From: Maribacter litopenaei
GTDB taxonomy: Bacteria > Bacteroidota > Bacteroidia > Flavobacteriales > Flavobacteriaceae
Assembly (NCBI RefSeq): GCF_025244665.1
Contig: NZ_CP104205.1
Span: 3,779,001-3,843,000, forward strand
Direction: 5' to 3'
Length of the DNA stretch: 64,000 bases
Shown here: one piece after another, positions 50,778 through 62,487 of the stretch
Position numbering within the stretch: the stretch's first letter is position 1
Layout: every line of letters begins with the position of its first letter
Made by a program: the position numbers and the translations under genes
The notes under the pieces: generated by a model
What the model saw: only the letters and a program-made list of their open reading frames with translations
Databases searched by the model: none
What the model was told of the DNA's origin: nothing

Positions 50778-53625
50778 CTACTCGATGGAGAACGTCTGAG
50801 TTTCTGTGGCACCATTCCCTGAAATTTGTACGGTATATTTCCCTTTGGGCAAGTAGGTTTTTCCATCTTCCGCCTCAGATAATTTTGTTTTATGTTGTTT
50901 TAAATAATTGTCTTTTCCAATTTTAGAGAAGGCCACATCAAAGGACAGAATATTGAATCCTTTTTCCCCATTTATTTCTGTTTCGCTTACCACAATATCA
51001 TCGTCGCTCAAAACAGTGGCGGTATATGGACTTTTTTTAGAACTGTAAAAGGAAATATCCAATCCAGGCGTTTGAGGCCGTGACCAAGAATTTCTAGCGT
51101 TGCCCCATCTTGTAGAATTTTTAATGTCTGCCAATCCAAAAATTTTCAATTTGCTAAGTAAGGCCTCGGGCGTCATTTGTTGTAAGCTGGAAATGTCTAT
51201 TTGGTAAATACTCCGTCCGTGGGTGCCTACCAATAGATGTTTCGCCTTTTCCTGAATGACCAGGTCATGGACGGCCACATATGGTAATCCATTATCAAGA
51301 ACCTCCCAGGACTCACCTCTATTGAAGGAAACATACAATCCATTATCGGTGCCCACAAACAACAGATTTTCATTTTCCGGGTCTTCCAAAATCACGTTCA
51401 CTGGAGAAGTAGGGATATTGTTCGAAATGGAGTTCCAAGTTTTTCCATAATCCTCGCTAACGTAGATGTAGGGTGTAAAATCATCCCAGCGATACCCGTT
51501 CAAAGTAACATATACCCGTTCCTTTTTATGTTTGGAAGCTGCAACGCGACTCACCCATAAATCTTTTGGAAAGGTATCGGATAGTGATTCCCAACTACCG
51601 CCACCATTTTTACTTATATGCACCAATCCGTCATCACTACCGGCATACAAGAGGCCGAACTTAAAAGTAGATTCGGAAATCGTCGTCAAGGTTCCATAAG
51701 CAACATTACCCTTTTTACCACCCTTTGTCAAATCAGGTGAAATGGTTTCCCAATCCCCCCCTTGGTTCAGCGAGCGGTGCAATTTGTTGCCCCCCAAATA
51801 CAAAATGTCCTGATTATGGGAAGAGAGAAGAATGGGGGTCTGCCAATTGAATCTGTAAGGTGATTCCCCAAGTACATGTTTTGGTTGTATATAATCCCTT
51901 TTGCCGCTTCCCAAATCTATGCGGAAGTAATTACCGAACTGAAATCCGGTGTAGACAATATTCGAATTTCTATGGTCTATTTGCACCTGCATACCATCGC
52001 CACCAAGTATAGATTTCCATGGATATTGGCCAGATTGATGCCACTCTCTATTTTCTTCGGCGTTGTGGGGCCCCATCCAAACACCGTTGTCCTGTAAGCC
52101 ACCGTACACATTGTAAGGCTCCCGGTTATCAACATTGATAGCATAGAACTGGCCAACGATCGGTGAATTGTTCTTTATCCAACTCTTTCCGTCATCGTAG
52201 GAGATATTGAGTCCGCCATCATTCCCGTTGATCAAGTGGCCTGACCTATTGGGGTTTATCCAAAGGGCGTGGTGGTCTGAGTGTACATTATCCTCATTGA
52301 CAGCGGAATAGGTTTTACCGCCATCATCTGATTTTAGTAAGGGCACCCCTGCCAAATAGACTTTATCCACATTGGATGGATCCACGGTGATCTGTGCAAA
52401 ATAATATCCATAACTATAGTAGAGACCGTCTATATAGTCCTCGTTTTGTTTTTTCCAACTGAGACCACCATCCGTACTCTTATAAACTTCAGCACCAATC
52501 ACTGGGGTATCGAATAATTGAGAATTGGCATTTTCCGGATACTTGGCCAAGTCGGCCGGTTTTACCGCACCACTTCGCACCATTTGCTTCACGTTTTCGG
52601 CACGATATTTTTCTTGAAAATTATTGGTCTTAAGAAAGTCGTTTAATTGTTTGTCAGACAGTTTTAAGAAGGCATCCGTACCCATGGTTTTGAAGTCTTC
52701 CTTCTGAAGTCCTTCGGATTCCTTTGTGGCTTTGTCTGACTTTGGTCTTCTGAACTGATTGTCATGAACGGCATATACCGTGTTATCATCATAAACGGCC
52801 GCGACCGATTCTTCCCACTCCTTCACCGCTTGGGAAACTACTTTGGGGTGTGGTAATTTTTTTCCAACTGTTGCCGGCATCGGTACTTTTATAGATTCCG
52901 GAAAGATTACCGTTCCCTAAAAAATCCCAGGCTTTTCTGTCCTTTTGCCATGAAGCGGCATACATGATATTAAAATTATTTGGGGAATGGGCCACATCGA
53001 TTATGCCTGTGTCATCGGCCACAAAAAGTGTTTTTTTCCATGTTTTACCACCATCCGTGGTTTTATAGATTCCTCGTTCTTCATTGGTGGAATACAGATG
53101 TCCCGTTACCCCTACCACTACTTCATCGGCATTATTTGGGCTGACCACAATACGCCCAATGTGATGAGAGTCGGGTAGTCCTAGATTGGCCCAATTTTCT
53201 CCTTGATCGGTCGATTTAAGAATGCCAATGCCCGCATAGGTTGAGCGTGAGGCGTTATTTTCCCCCGTACCCACATAAATGGTGCCCGAATCCCAATGCA
53301 CGGCAATATCCCCAATGTTTTGTGTTGGTGTATTATCCATAATCGGGGTAAAAGTTGTCCCGTTATTGTTGGTATACCATAATCCACCGTAAGCATAGGC
53401 TACATAAAATTCTATAGGAGTTTTGGGGTTTACGGCCACATCCACCACACGTCCGCTCATAATGGAGGGTCCAATGTTTTTTAAGGGGATATTCTTTACC
53501 AAAGAGGTTTCGGCCATTTGGACTTTGTCCTCGAGCGCTTTTAATACCTGGTTTTGATTGGTGGGTTGAATTTGAGCCGATACTAGGGCAAATCCGAAAA
53601 CGAGAAAAAATGGGTATAACTTCAT
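50778..53625 (-). CDS. secreted VPS10/sortilin-like BNR propeller protein, copy 1 (frame error)
   Basis: About 949 residues restored. Signal peptide MKLYPFFLVFGFALVSA (start 53625), then many BNR/Asp-box-like repeats of the form S-x-D-x-G-x-x-W (IYKSTDAGNSWKKI, VYKSTDGGLSWKKQ, HISKNGGGSWESL, VSEDYGKTWNSI, VSFNRGESWEVL), as in sortilin, Vps10 and xyloglucanase-type propellers. These probably form one or two ten-bladed propellers. The frame breaks near 52796 (GGTC for GGTGTC), where GRIG resumes as VAAVYDDNTVYAVHDNQ. It ends with a short beta segment (KYTVQISGNGATETQTFSIE). Secreted or surface enzyme/binding protein; substrate unknown. Confidence 0.85.
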
Positions 53626-53702
53626 AAAATAGTGTGCACTTTTATAGGTTGTTGAAAGGTAACGATTCCTTTCACTGGCGGCAAGCATGATTTTTGGTAC
53701 TA

Positions 53703-55257
53703 TTATTTTAACTCTAGCTCATCTGATGTAGCGGTCGTTTTGTTATAAATGGCTAAGTAACCCTCAATCATTTCTTCTAATTTTTCAGGATTACTTTGGG
53801 CCAAATTTTCTTGTTGACCTACATCGCCCTTTAGATTATATAATTGATACATACTGTCATTTCCCAATTCAATATCCACCAAATCGTTTTTAGCAGCCCC
53901 TTGATAAGGTGGAATCATCGCCCAATCCCCTTTTCTGAATGCGGTTCTCGGAAGTCGCTTCGATGACCAATTCTTCTCTGCCTACCTTACTTTTTCCCAA
54001 GAAAACGTCCAACAGGTTTTTGCTGTCTTCCGTGGAGGCATCGCTATTGACCAAGGCTGCCAAAGAAGAAAATATGATCCAACTGAGACACCATTGCTTC
54101 GGAAACCCCGGGTTTGATAGTGCCTTTCCAAAACGTTATGAAAGGCACGCGGGTGCCGGCTTCGAACAGACTGTATTTTCCACCTCGTAAAGGATCGGCA
54201 GGTTTATGATCTCCCAATTTTTCCACTGCATCGTCATAATAGCCGTCGTTTACCACTGGACCATTGTCACTTGAAAAAACGATCAACGTATTTTCCGTTA
54301 ATCCTTCGCTTTCAAGGGTTTCCATAAATTCACCGATGACCCAGTCCGCCTCTACAATAACATCGCCTCTTGGTCCCATCCCGGATTTTCCAACGAACCT
54401 AGGGTGTGGTGTTCTTGGAACGTGGGGTTGCTGTAATGCATAATACAGAAAGAAAGGCCTGTTTTTATTATTTCTTACATACGCTTGCGCATCTGCGAGA
54501 AAGTAATCGGCCATATCCTCATCGACCCATTTGGCGGCTTCCCCACCCTTCATGAATCCAATTCGGGTATTCCGTTTACGATACTGTTATTATGGCCATG
54601 GTGCCACCTCATCTTTAAAAGCTCTGGATTTTCCAATCCGGTAGGTTCGCCCTCAAAATTCTTTTCGTAACTAACTTGGATAGGATCGTTAGGGTCAAGG
54701 TTAACGACGTCACCGTTTTTAATATAGACCGTGGGTACACGATCTTGGGTGGCGGCCAAAATATTGCTGTAATCAAAACCCACTTCATTAGGCCCGGGGT
54801 TAATTCTTGTATTCCAATCGATTTCACCGGCTCCCAAGCCCAAGTGCCATTTTCCAATAATCCCCGTAGCATAGCCTTTTGATTTCAATAGTTTGGGAAT
54901 TGTATTTTGGGTGGTGTCGATAATTAACGAGGCCGACCCTGGCAGGATTTTAGCATTTTTATTTCGCCAAGGATACACACCTGTTAAAAGGGCATATCTA
55001 CTGGGCGTACAGGTGGCCGAAGAGGCGTAGCCATTGGTGAATCTAAGTCCACCATTGGCCGTAACATCCATGTTCGGGGTTTCCAATTCCGTGGCCCCAT
55101 AGGCACCAAGCTCACCATAGCCCAAATCATCCATATAAATAATAACGATGTTGGGTTTTTCCTCGGTACTTGATGAAGTGATTTCCTTTTTGTCTATTTC
55201 GTTTTTACAAGATAAAAGGGTAATGATGATTAAAAGAAACGTAATGCTATTCTTCAT
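53703..55257 (-). CDS. sulfatase, arylsulfatase type S1 (three frame errors)
   Basis: Exported sulfatase of about 518 residues. A lipobox (IIITLLSC) is followed by NIVIIYMDDLGYGELGAYGA, and the formylglycine motif CTPSRYALLTG, so an anaerobic or FGE-type maturase is needed. Metal-binding FSSDNGP and KWHLGLG are intact. Breaks: 54562 (CCCGAATT for CCCGGAATT), near 54060 (T run, four for six) and 53945 (CCGAGAAC for CCGGAAC), each rejoining conserved text such as AFRKGDWAMIPPY. It probably removes sulfate from marine polysaccharides. No SusC/SusD pair or glycoside hydrolase is adjacent, so the target glycan is unknown. Confidence 0.9.
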
Positions 55258-55272
55258 ACCTTTTTTAATAAA

Positions 55273-56724
55273 CTATTCCTCCCATTTCCAATCCCCACCA
55301 ATGATGAGCTTTTCCTTTAAGTTGTTTTTGATCATAAACTCCTTGGTGGTCTCGCTATCCATCTTGGTCGCGGGGAGCGTTTCCGCATTGGCCAAGCCAT
55401 AGAGCATCATGGTGCCAAATCGGGAAGTATTGGTCATGTGTTCTTCGTTTACTAGGTCAAAATCGTCACAATCGGAATGGTAACAGCCATAAATAGAACG
55501 GTCCAGGTTGCTGTGGACAGACAAAATGGGTACCCCCTCCAACATAAAAGGCTGGTGGTCACTATGCAACCCGGAACGGTTGGAAAACTCATTTTTATAG
55601 ATAGTGTCCTGTTGTTGAATTGCTGCACCCAATTCGGTAAAAAAGGACTCATTTTCCAATTTTCCCCCGGCGTTCATACCAATGGGGTTGCCTGCCATAT
55701 CAAGGTTCATCATGTATTTGATTTTATCCATGGAGCCTTCTTTTAAGGCTTCGGCAACCATATGTCGTGAACCAAAAAGACCCTGTTCCTCGCCCATGAA
55801 CATCACAAATTTCACGGTTCTTTTTGGGTGAAGGTTATTGGCCTTAAAAGCTCGGGCAATATCTAATACCGCAAAGGAACCGATACCGTTATCTATGGCC
55901 CCAGTTGCCAAATCCCACGAATCCAAATGTCCTCCGATGACGATGATTTCCTCAAGGATTTCGCTTCCCGGTAGGGTGGCGACAACATTTCGGGCACTGA
56001 TCATGTCACTGTTATTGGTCATTTCAATGGTGGCTGATGCCGTTCCTTCTTTTAGCGTTTCCTTCAACACCATACCATCTTCCATACCAATACAAACAGC
56101 TGGAATAGGAATCAGCTCCCCGGTGACCGAGGCGGTTCCCGTTAATAGTACCCCGTTGTCCACTTGGTTGATAATGATAATTCCCTTGGCGCCGTACTTT
56201 ATGGCCAAAGCTGTTTTTTCACTTCGGTGCAGATTGGTCAAACCCTCCGGGCTTCCTTCCAAAATACTAATATATACTAGGGCAATCTTGTCTTCCACTG
56301 CTCCTGGTTTGGCCTCATAATCGGCCTCCAGCCCGTTGCCCATATCCACGATTTCTCCCGTCACCTTGGCTTCAACGGGTGAGTGTCCAAGGGTCACTGA
56401 TTTAACCGGCTCTTCATTTATGGTGACGGATACAGTTCCCCTGGACCAAGCCTCTACTTCAAAAGTTTGGTACTCCACATCTTCAAAACCATATTCCTTG
56501 AACTTATTATAGGTGTATTCCTCTGCCTTGGCACCATTTTCAGAACCGGTCAACCGGTGGCCAATGGTTTCAGATGCTTCTTTTAAAGTGCTATAGCCCT
56601 TTGCATTTTGCTTGATTTCGGAATCTATACGGGCAAATAGTTCTGCCTGTGTTTCTGGTTTTTTCATTTCGCCGCAAGAGATGGCTAAAATGGCTGTTAA
56701 AACAATAAAGAGTTGTTTTCTCAT
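55273..56724 (-). CDS. M28 family metallopeptidase, PA-domain type
   Basis: A 483-residue secreted zinc aminopeptidase/carboxypeptidase. Signal peptide with lipobox (LAISC), a protease-associated insert (GIIIINQVDNGVLL), and the M28 metal site: VIGGHLDSWDLATGAIDNGIG, FVMFMGEEQGLFGSRH, SDHQPFML and the C-terminal YHSDCDDFDLV. The frame is intact. It starts 23 bases before the VPS10 copy 2 stop and lies just before the sulfatase, so the four genes form one same-strand block. Confidence 0.93.
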   Translation of the reverse strand: MRKQLFIVLTAILAISCGEMKKPETQAELFARIDSEIKQNAKGYSTLKEASETIGHRLTGSENGAKAEEYTYNKFKEYGFEDVEYQTFEVEAWSRGTVSVTINEEPVKSVTLGHSPVEAKVTGEIVDMGNGLEADYEAKPGAVEDKIALVYISILEGSPEGLTNLHRSEKTALAIKYGAKGIIIINQVDNGVLLTGTASVTGELIPIPAVCIGMEDGMVLKETLKEGTASATIEMTNNSDMISARNVVATLPGSEILEEIIVIGGHLDSWDLATGAIDNGIGSFAVLDIARAFKANNLHPKRTVKFVMFMGEEQGLFGSRHMVAEALKEGSMDKIKYMMNLDMAGNPIGMNAGGKLENESFFTELGAAIQQQDTIYKNEFSNRSGLHSDHQPFMLEGVPILSVHSNLDRSIYGCYHSDCDDFDLVNEEHMTNTSRFGTMMLYGLANAETLPATKMDSETTKEFMIKNNLKEKLIIGGDWKWEE

Positions 56725-56746
56725 AGGTCTGCTAGTTGTATTTAAA

Positions 56747-59700
56747 TTATGATTTTATTTTTTGAGTATGTTGTATTTGTAGTTCGCTTTGTTTCAACCG
56801 GGAGTTCAATTGCTCTACTTCTAAGGATATGAATTTCTTAAACTTGGCATCTACCTCTCTAAGGCGTTCATTAAAAATGGCGTATACTTCCCGTTGTTGT
56901 ATCCGTAGGTTTAAAGTCGGCACCAAACCCACCGATGTCGCTGGCCAAGGCACTCAGCCTACCGTAAAGTTTTATGGGGGATCTAAAGGCATCTTCACGG
57001 GCCCCTGTGAGATGAATGTCATAAAGACTGCCAGCTATGGCTATGGCCAAGGCACGTAATTCCTCGGCTTTTTTTCGATTCGCTTCGCGGCGTAACTTTG
57101 GGATGATTGCATTGAGCTCTGCCCTTATCGCTTCAATATCATTGATCATGGTTACGGCTAAGTTCATGGCATCGCGAAGTTCCAAGGAAAAGGCAACTTG
57201 TTGTTGGATGTCTTCGAGACTACCTTCCGTACTTGGGTCTTTTAAAACCTCCAGTTCCCTACTATATTCTTTGTTGCCAATGACCAGTTTTACCTTGTAG
57301 CTATTTGGAACCACCTTTGATCCATATTGGCCACGCATCAGGTCAAGGTCCCAGGTGACCAAAGGTCGCCATCCTTCACCATTGAGCTGTACCCATGGCC
57401 TTCCGGGTGGGGTTGACTGAAGTTTGGGTTTATACGTGGGTTCATAGCGTAGGTTCCACATGACCCTATTGACGCCTGGTTTGTTTGTTCCTTCCAAGGT
57501 CCGGACTACTTCATCGTCCAAGGTCAGAATCTGTATTTCAATTTTTTGATCGATACTATCTTTTAGGAAGTAATTGATTTCCGCACCATAGGCAGGGTTT
57601 GTTCCCGAATTTAAACTCGGGCCATCGGTTTTGATACTTTGTACATCTTGGAAACGGTATACCGGTCTTAGGCTGAAAAGATGGGCTTCTTTATCCTTGG
57701 CATCCAAATCGTATTCCCGCAAAGGGGAAATGTTGTCCATGATATAATAGCCTCTTCCATACGTACCCACCACTAGATCATCAAATCGTTCTTGGATTTC
57801 CAGCCAATAGACCGGGGCAGGGGGAGGTTGTTGCGCAAGCGCATCCAATGTCCGCCATCATCATGACTTAAATAGAGTCCATTATCTACCCCAAGGTAGA
57901 GCATACCCTCTCTTTTAGGGTCTTCCTTGATAACATGGGCAAAGCTATGGACAGATTTGGGTACCGTATCGCTTATTAACTTCCAGGTCTGCCCATAATC
58001 CTCGGTTTTGTAGACGTAAGGGTCAAAGTCCCCCATTTGATGCAGGTCTACCGTGATGTAGGCACTTCCCTTTTTATATCGGGATGTTTCTATGTTGGCA
58101 ATGGTCCCCCATTTGGGAAGGTCAGGTATATTTTGGGTCACGTTTGTCCAGTTTTTACCGCTGTCTTTGGTTAGCTGTACTTGCCCGTCATTACTACCTG
58201 CCCATATAAGGCCCGGTTCCAATTTTGACTCCACAATGCTGAACAAAACCGACCCATCAAAGGTCATGAGATTGTCTACCGCGATGCCTCCGGAATTTTC
58301 TTGATGGCTTTTGTCGTTCAAGGTGAGGTCAGGACTGATCACTTGCCAGCTTTGTCCGCCATCATCACTTTGGTGTACATATTGGCTACCCACATAGACC
58401 CTATGTTTGGTATGTGGGGAAAAGGCCAAGGGAAAATTCCAATGCCAGCGGTATTTCAACTTTCCAGGTTCCCATCCATACCCTGCCTCCGGCCGTACCC
58501 GAACGTCACGAACGTGCCCTGTTTTAACATTGTAACGCTGTAACCCTCCATCATAACAGCCGGACCAAACAATGTCGTTGTCAAAAGGATCGGGTTGGGC
58601 AAACCCGCTTTCACAACCGCCTACGCCCTTCCAAAGACCCAAGGGTATATACCCCTGTTTACTGTTACTAGGTCCCATGTAGGAATACCCATCTTGGCGG
58701 TTGCCGTATACATTATAAGGAATCTTGTCATCAACGGCCACATGGTACATCCGGGCAATGGGTAAAACAATGCGCTGAAAAGTCTTTCCATGGTTCATAC
58801 TGATACTGGCACCCCCATCGTGGGCTACCATAAGCTCGATCCGCATTGGTAGGGTCTATCCAAATATCATGGTTGTCGCCTCCCGCACTATAACCACTTT
58901 CAATGGTTTTACCACCATCTTTGGAAATGCTGAATTTTACACTAGCGAAATATAGCTCATTAGGATCGGCAGTTGAAACGGCCATACGCGTATAATAAGG
59001 GGCGCGTTCGGCTATGTCATGGTTGCGAGTTTGCAAATTCCAAGTATCGCCAAAGTCTTCGGAGCGGTATAAAGCCGGACTATCCATTTCAAAAAGGGCA
59101 TATACGATATTGGGGCTTGCATGTGAAATGGCCACCGCCGTTTTTCCCACGGGATTTTCGCTACCACCTGGCAGGCCATTTTTGTACAAAGGTTCCCAAG
59201 TATCGCCACCATCCGTGGTCCTGTATATGCCTCCTCCCGGCCCCCCGCTATTAAGTCCCCATGTATTGATATGTATGCACCACATGCCTACTAGGAGTCG
59301 GTCTCGGATTTTTTGGATCCATGGCCAATTCGGCCGCTCCTGTATTCTCGTCCACAAAAAAGATACGTTTCCAACTTTTTCCCCCATCTTCGGTCTTGTA
59401 TACGCCACGCTCCTGTTGCGATCCATAGGTATGGCCCAAGGCAGCTGCATATACAATGTCCGGATTGGTAGGATGAACAAGGACCCGACCGATACGCCCC
59501 GTTTTCTCAAGTCCCATGTTTTTCCAGGTCTTTCCCCCGTCTTCTGATTTATAGATGCCATCGCCCATAGCATGGGCGGGCCGAATCACAAATGTTTCGC
59601 CCGTGCCCACCCAAAGAATATCGGGCTTTGTTGGCGTAATGGCCACCGAGCCAATGGATGAAACGTCCTGAGCATCAAAAATGGGGTCCCAGCTGATACC

Positions 59701-59910
59701 TCCATCCGAAGTTTTCCATAATCCGCCGGAGGCCGCACCAATGTAGGTAGTCATAGGGTCACCTGGCACCCCGGCCATAGCAATGGTTCGGTTGCCTTCC
59801 GATCCTATAAAACGAAATCGTAGGTTCTTAAAAACAGCGGGATCCGTTTGGGCGAAAATCGAAACAAAGGATAATTGGAGGCATGCAATTAAAAAATACC
59901 GGATTTTCAT
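56747..59910 (-). CDS. secreted VPS10/sortilin-like BNR propeller protein, copy 2 (four frame errors)
   Basis: About 1053 residues restored; signal peptide MKIRYFLIACLQLSFVSIFAQ (start 59910). It has repeated Asp-box blades (LWKTSDGGISWDPI, IYKSEDGGKTWKNM, VYKTEDGGKSWKRI, IYRTTDGGDTWEPL, VHQSDDGGQSWQVI, QLTKDSGKNWTNV, VYKTEDYGQTWKLI) and a C-terminal helical extension (QQVAFSLELRDAMNLAVTMI). Breaks: 59302 (CCGAGAC for CCGGAC, NPDRLLVGMW), near 58845 (before MVAHDGGASISMNHGK), near 57823 (C run, five for six) and near 56905. Such proteins occur in many Bacteroidota next to peptidases; a role in protein or glycan breakdown is inferred. Confidence 0.85.
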
Positions 59911-60060
59911 GTCAATTGGTTGGTTTTGGTATAGAGTACAAGTTAGCCAATTGTTGTTTAAAAAACCTTTAAAGGGCATGTGTAATTATGGTAAATATGT
60001 GCCACATTCTTTATTAAAACAATGGCTATTGCTTAATTTTATGGCAAAATCACATTCTTT

Positions 60061-61353
60061 ATGAAATACGAACAGATTCCAAGTTCCCTATTTATAAAAA
60101 ACCGTAAAAAATTTATGAATCGTATGCGTCCCAAAAGCATTGCGGTTTTTAACTCCAACGATATTTATCCGATAAGTGCCGACAGTGTGGTGCCCTTTGA
60201 GCAGCATCGCGATATTTTCTATCTGAGCGGTGCCGATCAAGAGGAAACCATTTTGTTATTGTTTCCGGATGCGATGGACAAAAAACATAGGGAAATTTTG
60301 TTTGTACGTGAAACCAACGAACATATCGCCATATGGGAAGGCGAAAAATTGACTAAGGAAAAGGCGACCGAGGTTTCGGGTATCCGGACCATTTACTGGT
60401 TGAAGGAATTTGACAAGGTCTTTTTTGATCTGATGACCGAGGCCGACACCATCTATTTCAATACCAACGAGCATTACAGGCAGGCGGTGGAGACCCGGAC
60501 TAGGGAAGACCGATTTATCCTCGCATGCCAACAAAAATTTCCGGCCCATCAAGTGGCCAAGAGCAACCCGATACTTCAAGAGATTAGGGGCATTAAGGAA
60601 CCTGAGGAGCTGGAGCTAATGCAAATGGCCTGTAACATCACAGAAAAAGGTTTTAGGAGGTTGTTGGGCTTTGTAAAGCCCGGGGTCTACGAGTATGAAA
60701 TAGAAGCGGAACTGCTGCACGAATTTGTTCGAAACCGATCCAAAGGGTTTGCCTATCCGCCTATCATAGCATCAGGAAACAACGCCAATGTGCTGCATTA
60801 TTTGGAAAACAATAAAGCCTGTATGGACGGCGATATGTTATTAATGGACGTGGCGGCAGAGTACGCCAATTATTCCAGCGACCTAACCAGGACCATCCCG
60901 GTCAACGGCCGATTCACCAAACGGCAGAAAGATGTCTATAATGCGGTACTTAGGGTAAAAAATGAGGCGACCAAAATGCTAGTCCCCGGAACACTTTGGG
61001 CGGAATATCACAAGGAATGCGGCAAACTAATGACCTCTGAACTTTTGGGATTGGGACTGTTGGACAAGGCCGATGTGCAAAATGAAAATCCGGAGTGGCC
61101 AGCCTACAAAAAGTACTTTATGCATGGTACAAGTCATCATATAGGTTTGAATACACACGATTATGGCGCGTTGAAAACCCCTATGAAGGCCAATATGGTC
61201 TTTACCGTGGAACCGGGCATTTATATTCCCGATGAAAAAATGGGTATCCGTTTGGAGGATGATGTGGTAATACAGGAAAAGGGAGAACCTTTCAATCTAA
61301 TGCGAAACATCCCAATCGAAGTGGAGGAGATAGAGGAATTAATGAATGCTTAA
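60061..61353 (+). CDS. pepP: Xaa-Pro aminopeptidase, M24B
   Basis: A 430-residue cytoplasmic dinuclear metallopeptidase removing N-terminal residues before proline. N-terminal creatinase-like domain (FYLSGADQEETILLLFP) and pita-bread domain with metal ligands in LLMDVAAEYANYSSDLTRTIP (two Asp), HGTSHHIGLNTHD (His), FTVEPGIYI and IRLEDDVVI (two Glu). The frame is intact. It may finish what the S9 and M28 peptidases start. It is divergent from the VPS10 block and followed by exonuclease III after 36 bases. Confidence 0.95.
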   Translation: MKYEQIPSSLFIKNRKKFMNRMRPKSIAVFNSNDIYPISADSVVPFEQHRDIFYLSGADQEETILLLFPDAMDKKHREILFVRETNEHIAIWEGEKLTKEKATEVSGIRTIYWLKEFDKVFFDLMTEADTIYFNTNEHYRQAVETRTREDRFILACQQKFPAHQVAKSNPILQEIRGIKEPEELELMQMACNITEKGFRRLLGFVKPGVYEYEIEAELLHEFVRNRSKGFAYPPIIASGNNANVLHYLENNKACMDGDMLLMDVAAEYANYSSDLTRTIPVNGRFTKRQKDVYNAVLRVKNEATKMLVPGTLWAEYHKECGKLMTSELLGLGLLDKADVQNENPEWPAYKKYFMHGTSHHIGLNTHDYGALKTPMKANMVFTVEPGIYIPDEKMGIRLEDDVVIQEKGEPFNLMRNIPIEVEEIEELMNA

Positions 61354-61389
61354 TAAGCATCAAACTACAAAAATCAATAAGTTAAGCGT

Positions 61390-62158
61390 ATGAAACTAGT
61401 ATCGTGGAACGTCAATGGCATTAGGGCCACAGTAAAAAAAGGTTTTGCCGAAGTGGTGTCCAATTTTGATGCGGATGTTTTCTGTATTCAGGAAACCAAG
61501 GCGCAGGACGACCAGGTAGCAGAGGCCTTGTCCGGAATTACCGACTATACTTTATACACCAATAGTGCGGATAAGAAAGGCTACTCCGGAACCGGAATCT
61601 TGTCCAAACAAAAGCCATTGTCCTTTGGTAGTGATATGGGTATTGAGGACCATGATATGGAGGGCAGGATTTCCTATGCGGAGTATGAAGCCTTTTACTT
61701 GGTCAATGTGTATGTACCCAACAGCGGTAACGGTTTGAAGCGCTTGGACTATCGCTCGGATGGGATAAAGACTTTACGGATTATCTTCTTGGCTTGTCCA
61801 AAAAGAAACCCTTGATCATTACGGGCGATTTCAATGTGGCCCATACCGAGAACGATTTGGCCAATCCAAAATCCAACTACAACAAAACATCCGGATTTAC
61901 CCAAGTGGAAATCGATGGGTTTGACCACATGCTCAACACCTTAAAGGTCGTGGACAGCTTTCGAACCCTCCACCCGGATACCTTCGATAAATATACCTTT
62001 TGGAGCATGCGGGGCGGAGCCGAAGCAGGAATGTGGGGTGGCGTATCGACTATTTTTTGGTGAGCGAATCGTTGTGGCACAAGGTGAAGTCTGCGGAAAT
62101 TCATGATCAGATCATGGGGAGCGATCATTGCCCGATTAGTTTGGAAATAGATCTCTAA
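61390..62158 (+). CDS. xth: exodeoxyribonuclease III (two frame errors)
   Basis: Base-excision repair AP endonuclease/exonuclease, 256 residues restored. Visible: [56 protein letters not shown] and [11 protein letters not shown], the EEP fold motifs. Breaks: 61756 (CTCGGATGG for CTCCGGATGG, giving [15 protein letters not shown]) and 62020 (GCCGAAGC for GCCGGAAGC, giving [10 protein letters not shown]). Real stop TAA at 62156-62158. Confidence 0.93.
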
Positions 62159-62160
62159 TT

Positions 62161-62337
62161 ATGAGCGTAGCATTGATCATACAGGATGTTTCCGAGATAG
62201 AAAAGAAAATGCAGGAGGCACCGGATAGTTCCTATGAAATAGGGGTTGCCATTGGCACCTATCTCCCTTTTGCAGTGTTGATTCCGGTGGCCTATTTGTT
62301 CTATTACTATTCAAAAAAGAGGAGGGATTATAAATAG
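62161..62337 (+). CDS. 58-residue single-span membrane protein
   Basis: ATG two bases after the exonuclease III stop. An acidic N-terminus (SEIEKKMQEAPDSSYE) leads to one hydrophobic helix (residues about 28-50, GTYLPFAVLIPVAYLFYYY) and a basic tail SKKRRDYK, an N-out/C-in arrangement. Too small for the usual length cut-offs. Probably translationally coupled to xth. Function unknown. Confidence 0.65.
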   Translation: MSVALIIQDVSEIEKKMQEAPDSSYEIGVAIGTYLPFAVLIPVAYLFYYYSKKRRDYK

Positions 62338-62487
62338 GATAGAGCATAATTGCAGTGATGTTTAGGAAGTAGTCGAGAAGTAACCCAGTTCTTTGTTATA
62401 TTGCTTCGTCATAATCTTTGACCACTAAGGCGATATGTGCAATTCGTTGTTTCAAATGAAATTTTTAATCATATTGTTATGCAATGT
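62338..62487. other. gap between convergent small membrane gene and cyanophycinase-like gene
   Basis: 150 AT-rich bases between two gene ends. I see no gene or clear hairpin. Confidence 0.4.

Noticed and set aside
50778..50860. Type IX secretion C-terminal domain on VPS10 copy 1
   Set aside because: The last strand ends FSIE and lacks the usual length and the basic KLxxx end of the type A sorting domain; too weak to call.
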